Shown: positions 1 to 5,155 of the stretch, piece after piece
Numbering within the stretch: position 1 is the stretch's first letter
Layout: each line of letters starts with the position of its first letter
Assembly: GCA_029820915.1 (NCBI GenBank)
Contig: JALGUI010000155.1
Location: 1 to 7,559, forward strand
Direction: 5' to 3'
Length of the DNA: 7,559 bases
Source of the DNA: Candidatus Zipacnadia bacterium
GTDB taxonomy: Bacteria; Armatimonadota; Zipacnadia; Zipacnadales; UBA5352
Notes under the pieces: model-generated
What the model saw: only the letters and a program-made list of their open reading frames with translations
What the model was told of the DNA's origin: nothing
The model's database searches: none
Program-made: the position numbers and the translations under genes

Positions 1-879
1 AGCCGACGCGAAGTGCGCGGCTCCGCGCGGCTCGATCCCGCCCAGATGAGCGGCGACGAACCCGGCGTGGAAGGCATCGCCGGCGCCGATGTCGTAGACG
101 ACATCCACGACGTGCGCGGGCACCGTACTGACCTCACCGTCGGCGAACAGCAGCGACCCTCGCTCGCCATCGGTCATGACCACTACGCGAGGCCCGAGCT
201 CGGCCAGCTCGGCCAGCATGTCGGGCGGACACCGTCTGCCCGAGACGAGTCTCGCTTCCTCAGAGTTCATCAGAACGATGTCCGCCGATGCGCAGGCCGC
301 GCGCTGGACCTCGACGACCTGCGCCTCTGTCTGGCCTCGCCACGACTCCGGGCGGTAGTTCACCGCGTAGCAGACTTCGCGACCGGCCTCGCGTGCCACG
401 CGGGCCGCGTGGAGCGCCGCCGAGCGCAGTGGCTCACTGCGCACCGTCGCCTCGGTGAAGTCGAACAGCCGGCCGGCGGCCACCTGCTCCGGGACCATCG
501 CGTCGCGCGTCAGCGTGCCCATGGGGTCGGTGAACCCCGGGAAGCGGTAGAAGTAGAAGGTCTTCGCGCCGTCCTGGTCCATCCAGGCGAAGGACACCGG
601 GGTGAGCTGCCCATCGACGAGCGCAACGAACTGCGTCGCAATGCCTCGCCGCGCCAGTCGGTCAACGAGCCAGCGACCAAGTTCGTCACCGCCCACGCGC
701 GAGAGCAGAGCGACACGAACCCCGAGCGCCGCCAGCGCGCCGGCGAAGTTGGCCGCCGAGCCGGACGGCAGTGGCACCATGCGCTCGACGGCGGCGAGCG
801 GTCGCCCCATCTCGACGGGCGTGATCTCCACCAGTGCCGAGCCGATCACCACGACGTCGAGGTCCGCCGCGCCGCTCAT
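1..879 (-). CDS. PfkB/ribokinase-family sugar kinase, C-terminus beyond left edge
   Basis: ATP-dependent sugar kinase of the PfkB (ribokinase) fold, expected to be cytosolic and to phosphorylate a sugar or sugar acid. The 293 visible residues start at the ATG at 879 and stay open to position 1. In order they show the N-terminal substrate lid region, the glycine/asparagine segment GSAANFAGALAALG (40-53), FYFYR (108-112), NYRP (174-177), NSEE (205-208) and the second PfkB signature GAGDAFHAGF (265-274), whose Asp268 is the catalytic base. The YxR and NYRP segments resemble 2-keto-3-deoxygluconate kinases, so KDG kinase is the best substrate guess; fructokinase or another PfkB specificity is possible. 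Only roughly the last 20-40 residues should be missing. It begins 5 nt after the stop of the acyltransferase gene and has no clear Shine-Dalgarno, which suggests translational coupling in one operon. The family call is secure; the substrate is not. Confidence 0.9.
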   Translation of the reverse strand, partial: MSGAADLDVVVIGSALVEITPVEMGRPLAAVERMVPLPSGSAANFAGALAALGVRVALLSRVGGDELGRWLVDRLARRGIATQFVALVDGQLTPVSFAWMDQDGAKTFYFYRFPGFTDPMGTLTRDAMVPEQVAAGRLFDFTEATVRSEPLRSAALHAARVAREAGREVCYAVNYRPESWRGQTEAQVVEVQRAACASADIVLMNSEEARLVSGRRCPPDMLAELAELGPRVVVMTDGERGSLLFADGEVSTVPAHVVDVVYDIGAGDAFHAGFVAAHLGGIEPRGAAHFASA

Positions 880-884
880 GCCCG

Positions 885-1576
885 TCACGGCTCGCCCAGT
901 CGCTCGGGGTGGGTGACCATCTCCGCCAGCGCGGCGAGGAAAACGCCGCCTTCGGCACCGTCGATCGCCCGGTGATCGACGACCAGAGTGAAGCAGGTCG
1001 CCGACCTCGCTACGATGTCCTCGCCGACCACCATCGGGCGCGGCCTGAACGAGCCGATGCCGAGGATCGCCACCTGCGGCGGGCTGATGATCGGGGCAAA
1101 GCAGTCGATGCCGATAGGCCCCAGGTTCGAGATGGTGAAGCCCGCCCCCATCTGGAGGGACGCCCGGAGCCGCCCCCGGCGCGCCAGGCTGACGAGCTCC
1201 TTGGTCTCTGCCGCGATCTCGATCAGGCTCTTCCGGTCGGCCTCGCGGACCGTTGGGAGCAGGACTCCCTGGTCGGTGCTGACCGCGAAGCCGACGTTGA
1301 CGTCTTCGAGCAGCCTGAGCGCGTCGTCGTCACACCACGCGTTGAGGCGGGGGAAGTCGCGGAGCGTGAGAGCAACGGCCTTGATGACCAGGTCGTTATG
1401 CGTGGGCGCGGGATCGACCGTGTGCTTCAGTTGCCTGCGGAAGGCGATGAGCGGTTCCATGTCCACGAGCGTACCAAGCGGGAACTGCGGGATCTGGTTG
1501 ACGCTCGCGAGTGTCCGCTCGCCGATCGCCCCCGCGTGTGCTCCTCGACGCTGTAGCTCTCTTCTCGACGGGCCAC
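885..1576 (-). CDS. Stand-alone 2-oxoacid dehydrogenase E2-type acyltransferase catalytic domain, apparent frameshift
   Basis: The product matches the catalytic (CAT-like) domain of dihydrolipoamide acyltransferases, which move acyl groups between lipoamide and CoA. It reads through NQIPQF, THNDLVIKAVALTLR, TISNLGPIGID and PIISPPQVAILGIG to the active-site motif DHRAIDG near the C-terminus (catalytic His about residue 202 and Asp about 206 of the repaired protein). No lipoyl domain or E1/E3-binding domain precedes it, so it is only about 230 residues against about 400 or more for a full E2. Start: GTG at 1576, preceded by GGGAGGAG at 1583-1590 with 6 nt spacing. This start is in a different frame from the catalytic domain. 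The two frames join in the CCCCC run at 1529-1533; one extra base there gives a continuous protein containing TRGAIGERTLAS, which aligns with the usual RRAIAxRM-like helix. The domain is certain. Whether the break is a sequencing error or a real mutation is not known. The substrate is unknown without an E1/E3 partner in view. Confidence 0.85.
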
Positions 1577-1582
1577 GTGGGA

Positions 1583-1590
1583 CTCCTCCC
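1583..1590 (-). promoter_or_regulatory. Shine-Dalgarno deciding the acyltransferase start
   Basis: On the minus strand GGGAGGAG lies 6 nt before a GTG at 1576. This is the best ribosome-binding site in the left half of the window. It supports a start in the frame that is not the catalytic-domain frame, and so is one of two independent arguments for a frameshift downstream. Confidence 0.75.
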
Positions 1591-1600
1591 GGGCTCAGTT

Positions 1601-1615
1601 GGTGCCTGCGGCACC
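1601..1615. repeat. Inverted repeat in acyltransferase leader
   Basis: GGTGCC (1601-1606), TGC spacer, GGCACC (1610-1615): perfect 6-bp arms. On the minus strand it lies about 25 nt upstream of the GTG start and 10 nt upstream of its Shine-Dalgarno. It would form a small leader hairpin in RNA or could be a regulator half-site pair in DNA. It has no U-tract, so a terminator is unlikely. Confidence 0.5.
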
Positions 1616-1651
1616 CGGTGTATTCCCCCTCCTCCGGCCGTTGCCCTGCTT

Positions 1652-1678
1652 CGCCGGGGAGGTAGGCGTCTACCGGCG
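1652..1678. repeat. Interrupted inverted repeat mid-way between divergent genes
   Basis: Inner arms GGTAG (1661-1665) and CTACC (1670-1674) flank a GCGT loop. Outer arms CGCC (1652-1655) and GGCG (1675-1678) extend the stem after a five-base bulge (GGGGA, 1656-1660). It sits roughly half-way between the two start codons, a position common for operators that control divergent units. Function is inferred from position only. Confidence 0.4.
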
Positions 1679-1772
1679 GCGAAGGACCCGAGCGTAAAGG
1701 CACGTGGGCCGCGAATGGGCCGAGATGCAAGCCGGCCCGGCGCGGCAAGCCGTGCGCAGATCGAGACAACAG

Positions 1773-1778
1773 GGTGAT
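1773..1778 (+). promoter_or_regulatory. Shine-Dalgarno for the isomerase-like gene
   Basis: GGTGAT at 1773-1778 matches the 3' part of the extended ribosome-binding consensus GGAGGTGAT and lies 4 nt before the ATG at 1783. Its location overlaps the alternative in-frame GTG at 1774, which therefore looks like part of the binding site and not the start. Confidence 0.55.
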
Positions 1779-1782
1779 AGGC

Positions 1783-2919
1783 ATGCCGATTAGCGACTTG
1801 TCCCGGCAGAAGGTGCGGCGCAGTGGCGAGGAACTGGTCAGACACCTGGAGAGCTTCGAGCTCGACCTCAAGTTCACGGCGGGCGTATGGTTCTTCGCCC
1901 CGGGCGGTGGGCGCTTCCACGACCGCTACGTCCCCGACATGGCCATGGAGGAGCGCCTCGATCTCGCCGTCGGCCTCATGGACCACGGACTTGTAGGTCT
2001 GGAGGCCCACTATCCGAACGAGGTCAATGACGAGACCATCGACCTGTTCAAGAGCGCGCGGGACGACGCAGGCCTCAGGCTGATCACCGTGGTGCCCAAC
2101 CTCTTCTACGAGGCGCAATTCGAGTTCGGGTCGCTGTCGTCGCCGATCGAGAAGGCCCGCCGGGCCGCCATCGATCGCACCATCACGACCCTCGAGATCA
2201 ATAGAGAACTCGACACCGACTTCGCCATCGTCTGGCCGGGCATCGACGGGTTCGATAACACCTTCGGCCAGAACCACGTGCTGGCGCGCGACCGCTTCGC
2301 CGAGGGACTGGCTGAGGCAATGGACGCGGTGCCGGGGGTGCGCATCTGCATCGAGCCCAAGCCGTACGAGCCGCGGCCCAACATTATCTACGGCACGACC
2401 TCCGAGGCGCTGCTGCTGTGCCAGAAGGTCGAGGGGCTTCTCGGCGGCGATGAGAACGTGGCGATGATGGCCGAGGGCACGGCGCTCATGGCGCTGAACC
2501 CCGAGGTGGGGCACATGCTCATGGCCCTCGAGGACCTCGCGTACGCCTTCAGCCTGGTGTGCGAGTACGGCCGCCTCGGCCATACGCACTGGAATTCGCA
2601 GCCGCTCGGCAACTACGATCAGGACCTGAACGTCGGCGTCGTCTATCCCGAACAGACGGAGGCGGCGCTGTACGCGCTGAAGACGTGCGGGTACAGCCAG
2701 CACTTCGGGATCGACATCAACCCCGAGCGCATGCCCGTCGAGCGTGCCCTGGTAAACTGCATGGACATGCTCAAGGCCGCGAACGAGCGCATCAATGGCC
2801 TCGACCACGCCCGCATCGCCGAATGTGTCGAGAACCCGGCGGGCAATCGCGGCGTGCTCGAAGCGATACTCATCCGTGCGCGCTATCCGAAGGCCGGCGG
2901 CCTCTCAGACATGGACTGA
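1783..2919 (+). CDS. Xylose-isomerase-like TIM-barrel protein (sugar isomerase candidate)
   Basis: The 378-residue product resembles metal-dependent aldose isomerases of the xylose isomerase-like superfamily, probably a cytosolic enzyme interconverting an aldose and a ketose. Visible landmarks are WFFAPGGGRFHDRY (36-49, with the HDR found in XylA-type enzymes), EPKPYEP (191-197, Glu191 as the likely first metal ligand), MMAEGTALMALNPEVGH (228-244, Glu231), HTHWNSQ (267-273), NYDQDLNVG (277-285, Asp279 and Asp281) and GIDINPER (309-316, Asp311). The order and spacing parallel the XylA ligands, but His269 occupies the place of an Asp, as in L-rhamnose isomerase-type sites. Exact substrate is therefore open: pentose, 6-deoxyhexose or other. 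I chose ATG 1783 for its Shine-Dalgarno; GTG 1774 would add three residues. It heads a plus-strand operon, 9 nt before the acetyltransferase gene. Confidence 0.85.
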   Translation: MPISDLSRQKVRRSGEELVRHLESFELDLKFTAGVWFFAPGGGRFHDRYVPDMAMEERLDLAVGLMDHGLVGLEAHYPNEVNDETIDLFKSARDDAGLRLITVVPNLFYEAQFEFGSLSSPIEKARRAAIDRTITTLEINRELDTDFAIVWPGIDGFDNTFGQNHVLARDRFAEGLAEAMDAVPGVRICIEPKPYEPRPNIIYGTTSEALLLCQKVEGLLGGDENVAMMAEGTALMALNPEVGHMLMALEDLAYAFSLVCEYGRLGHTHWNSQPLGNYDQDLNVGVVYPEQTEAALYALKTCGYSQHFGIDINPERMPVERALVNCMDMLKAANERINGLDHARIAECVENPAGNRGVLEAILIRARYPKAGGLSDMD

Positions 2920-2928
2920 GCCGAACCC

Positions 2929-3741
2929 GTGTCCAGGTGCGATCCTGCAGCCAAGACGCGCGTGACGCGCGATGACATCATCGCCGGGCTTCGGGCAGTT
3001 GGCCTGGAGTCCGGCGAGATGGTGCAGGTGCATAGCTCGCTGTCCAGCTTCGGCTATGTGATGGGTGGCGCGGAGGCGGTAGTGGACGCATTGCTTGAGG
3101 TGCTCGGCCCTGCGGGCACGCTGATGGTGCCGACCTTCAACCACATGGCCCAGGAGGCGTTCGACGACGGCGACCAGGTCTTCGACCCGCGCACCACGCG
3201 ATCGGTCAACGGTGCCATCACCGAGGCGGTGCGGCGGCGCCCCGATGCCCGCCGTTCGATGCATCCGACGCACCCCTACGCCGCCGTCGGGCCGAAGGCC
3301 GAGTGGCTGACGAGCGAGCACCTCGAACTCAAGACCTTCGACGAGCGCAGCCCTCTGGGCAAGCTCGCGGCGGCCGGCGGCAAGGTGCTGCTCCTGGGCG
3401 TCGGCATGAACACCAACACCGCCGCGCACGTCGGCGAGACCCGCGCCCGGGCGCCCTGCATGGGCTATCGGCGCAACCGCCGCAAGGTCCGGCTCGAGGA
3501 TGGCACGGTGATTGATGCGTGGTCGGTGCTGTGGCGCGGCGAGGGGAAGTGCCGCGTCGAGTGGCACCCGCTCGAGACGAGGATGCACGAGCGCGGCATG
3601 ATCCGTGACGGGCGGATCGGCGACGCCCAGATCATGCTGATGCGCGCCGCGGACGTCATCGACACAGCCTACGAACTGTGCCTCGAGTTGTGCCCGACCT
3701 GTCCCGTCAGGCCACGTGCGACGGACGAGGAGGAGGCGTAG
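2929..3741 (+). CDS. AAC(3)/YokD-family N-acetyltransferase
   Basis: 270 residues, normal length for acetyl-CoA-dependent enzymes of the aminoglycoside 3-N-acetyltransferase (YokD) fold, which is distinct from GNAT. Seen in order: VTRDDIIAGLRAVGL (12-26), VHSSLSSFGYVMGG (34-47), AVVDALLEVLGPAGTLMVPTFN (50-71), MHPTHPYAAVGPKA (111-124), SPLGKL (131-136), GKVLLLGVGMNTNTAAHVGE (141-160). These are the family's CoA and active-site blocks. GTG 2929 gives the longest form; GTG 2962 (residue 12) fits the usual family N-terminus equally well, and neither has a good Shine-Dalgarno, so coupling to the upstream gene is likely. Many chromosomal members are not resistance genes. With a sugar isomerase next door, acetylation of an amino sugar or other amine is a reasonable inference. 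An odd CX3CX2C cluster (Cys251, 255, 258) lies near the C-terminus. Confidence 0.88.
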   Translation: MSRCDPAAKTRVTRDDIIAGLRAVGLESGEMVQVHSSLSSFGYVMGGAEAVVDALLEVLGPAGTLMVPTFNHMAQEAFDDGDQVFDPRTTRSVNGAITEAVRRRPDARRSMHPTHPYAAVGPKAEWLTSEHLELKTFDERSPLGKLAAAGGKVLLLGVGMNTNTAAHVGETRARAPCMGYRRNRRKVRLEDGTVIDAWSVLWRGEGKCRVEWHPLETRMHERGMIRDGRIGDAQIMLMRAADVIDTAYELCLELCPTCPVRPRATDEEEA

Positions 3742-3778
3742 CCGGCCCGCCCTCGAGGGGTACGGCGTCCACCCGGCG

Positions 3779-5008
3779 ATGTTGCACGTCTGCGATCTGC
3801 ACGTCCACATCGGGAGATCGGCCGGCGGGCGGCCGGTGAAGATCACCGCCGCTCGTGACCTGACCTTCGAGAACATCGCCGTGGAATGCGCGCGCCGAAA
3901 GGGAGTTGACGTCGTCGGGGTCGTTGACTGCGCCTCGCCCCCCGTCCTCGAGGATGTCGTGGCGCTCGTCGAGTCTGGAGAGATGGTCGAGCAGGCCGGC
4001 GGGGGCCTGCGCTACGGCGCTGACACCCCAACGGGGTCTCCGGTCACCGTGATCCTCGCCGCCGAGTTCGAGACCTACGAGGAGGGCGGAGGGCAGTCAC
4101 ACCACGTCAGCTACTTCCCCTCCGTGAACGCGCTCCAGGGCTTCTCGGACGAAATGGCGCGGCACGTCACGAACCTGGAGTTGAGCTCGCAGGCGTGCCG
4201 GATGCCCGCGTCAGAGCTGCTGGGCATCGCCGGCGAGTTCGGCGCGCTGTTCGTCCCGGCGCATTGCTTCACCCCGCACCGCAGCCCCTACGGCTCCTGC
4301 GTTACCCGCCTGACCGAGATGTTCGGCGATGCGTGGGAGCGCGTCCCCGCCATCGAGCTGGGGCTGTCGGCCGACAGCCACTTGGCCGACCGCATCGGGG
4401 AACTGGCCGACAGGAGCTTCCTGTCGAACTCGGATGCGCATTCGCTGCCCAAGATCGGCCGGGAGTACAACATCATCGAGATGGCGGCCCCCACCTTCGA
4501 GGAGCTGGGCATGGCGCTGAGGCGCGAGGACGGCCGGCAGATCGCCGCCAATTTCGGCCTCGACCCGCGGTTGGGCAAGTACCACCGCACCTTCTGCGAA
4601 GACTGCGAACGCATCGCCCACGGTGAGCCGCCGGTGCTGGTCTGTGAGCACTGCGGCTCCGAGAACGTCACCCGCGGCGTGCTCGACCGCATCGCGCAGA
4701 TCGCCGACCACGCCGAGCCGCAGCCCCCGCCTCACCGGCCGCCCTACCGGTATCAGGTGCCGCTGGAGTTCGTGCCGGGCGTGGGCACCGTGACGCTGAA
4801 CCGGCTCATCAACCGCTTCGGGTCTGAGATGGCCGTGCTGCACCAGGCCACCCGCGAGGAGCTGGGCCAGACCGTGGGGCAGAAGATCGCGGAGTTGATC
4901 GTCCAGGCCCGCGAGGGCCGACTCCCCCTGCAGCCCGGCGGCGGCGGACACTACGGCAGGGCGGCGCCCGAGGACACCGGCCAGCTTGAGATGCCGGGCC
5001 TCGGATAG
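3779..5008 (+). CDS. Endonuclease Q-like PHP-domain DNA repair nuclease
   Basis: Endonuclease Q cleaves DNA 5' of deaminated bases (uracil, hypoxanthine) and abasic sites. This 409-residue product has the full family layout. The PHP nuclease domain shows CDLHVH (5-10), DCASP (50-54), AAEFE (94-98), SHHVSYFP (107-114), PAHCFTPHRSPYGS (160-173), IELGLSAD (192-199) and SNSDAHSLPKIGRE (216-229). A zinc finger follows KYHRTF, with Cys273/Cys276 and Cys289/Cys292 and then VTRGVLDRI (297-305). The C-terminal helix-hairpin-helix (FVPGVGTVTLNRLINRFGS, 331-349) is as in other EndoQ proteins. Length matches characterised members (about 390-425). ATG 3779 puts the HxH motif at residues 8-10, as expected; a GTG at 3716 would overlap the upstream gene and add 21 arginine-rich residues unlike the family. 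The tail ends in QLEMPGLG, a possible sliding-clamp motif. It follows the acetyltransferase by 37 nt. Metal ligands are assigned by motif, not alignment. Confidence 0.9.
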   Translation: MLHVCDLHVHIGRSAGGRPVKITAARDLTFENIAVECARRKGVDVVGVVDCASPPVLEDVVALVESGEMVEQAGGGLRYGADTPTGSPVTVILAAEFETYEEGGGQSHHVSYFPSVNALQGFSDEMARHVTNLELSSQACRMPASELLGIAGEFGALFVPAHCFTPHRSPYGSCVTRLTEMFGDAWERVPAIELGLSADSHLADRIGELADRSFLSNSDAHSLPKIGREYNIIEMAAPTFEELGMALRREDGRQIAANFGLDPRLGKYHRTFCEDCERIAHGEPPVLVCEHCGSENVTRGVLDRIAQIADHAEPQPPPHRPPYRYQVPLEFVPGVGTVTLNRLINRFGSEMAVLHQATREELGQTVGQKIAELIVQAREGRLPLQPGGGGHYGRAAPEDTGQLEMPGLG

Positions 5009-5057
5009 CCCGTCCCCGGACCATGGTGTGGCCCGGGCGATTCGGGGTCGCGGCAGC

Positions 5058-5086
5058 TTGACAGTCGGGGGCCTTTGTGGTACGTT
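5058..5086 (+). promoter_or_regulatory. Strong sigma70-type promoter for rpsE
   Basis: Perfect -35 hexamer TTGACA at 5058-5063, a 17-bp spacer, and -10 TACGTT at 5081-5086 preceded by an extended -10 TGG (5078-5080). The predicted start is near 5092-5094, giving a leader of about 62 nt. This is the only convincing promoter in the window and shows that rpsE is transcribed independently of the upstream operon. Confidence 0.8.
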
Positions 5087-5087
5087 T

Positions 5088-5124
5088 TCACGCCCAGCCC
5101 CCGGGTTCTCGGTCGGGGGCGTGA
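5088..5124 (+). repeat. Inverted repeat over the rpsE transcription start and leader
   Basis: Perfect 8-bp arms TCACGCCC (5088-5095) and GGGCGTGA (5117-5124). Inside, CC/GG (5098-5099 with 5115-5116) and CCG/CGG (5101-5103 with 5110-5112) could extend the stem to a six-base loop. The left arm begins two bases after the -10, so a transcript starting near 5093 would contain only part of it. It may act as a DNA operator or, with an earlier start, as a leader hairpin. Function is inferred. Confidence 0.45.
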
Positions 5125-5155
5125 TTCTCGTCTGGTGGAAGGGAAAGCCGTACCG

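Larger units (their letters stand above)
1577..1782. other. Divergent intergenic region
   Basis: About 206 bp separate the minus-strand acyltransferase from the plus-strand isomerase-like gene, so promoters for both operons should lie here or in adjacent coding sequence. I could not find a convincing -35/-10 pair on either strand: TTGCCC at 1641-1646 has no acceptable -10 at 16-18 bp. Two inverted repeats are present and are listed separately. No coding frame here shows the third-position G/C bias of the neighbouring genes. Confidence 0.6.

Noticed and set aside
13..975. Open plus-strand frame of 320 codons
   Set aside because: It lies antisense to the PfkB kinase, whose motifs are unmistakable, and its arginine/histidine-rich translation has no domain. 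It is a G+C-rich shadow frame.
1529..1535. Programmed -1 frameshift site in the acyltransferase
   Set aside because: A Gly-tRNA could slip on GGG here, but there is no X-XXY-YYZ heptamer and no evident downstream stimulator; a homopolymer error or mutation is simpler.
1396..2808. Open minus-strand frame of 470 codons
   Set aside because: It runs antisense through the isomerase-like gene and the acyltransferase start, with no recognisable motif; third-position bias favours the plus-strand gene.
2929..3741. Aminoglycoside resistance gene
   Set aside because: The fold is AAC(3)-like, but nothing shows aminoglycoside specificity and the operon neighbours are not resistance or mobile genes.
3716..3778. 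Upstream GTG start for EndoQ
   Set aside because: It would overlap the acetyltransferase by 26 bases and add an arginine-rich segment; family members begin just before the DLHxH motif, matching ATG 3779.
2905..3876. Open minus-strand frame of 323 codons
   Set aside because: Antisense to the AAC(3)-family gene and the EndoQ start; no domain visible.
5008..5038. Terminator after EndoQ
   Set aside because: GCCCG and CGGGC arms exist, but the interior pairs poorly over about 20 bases and there is no T-run.
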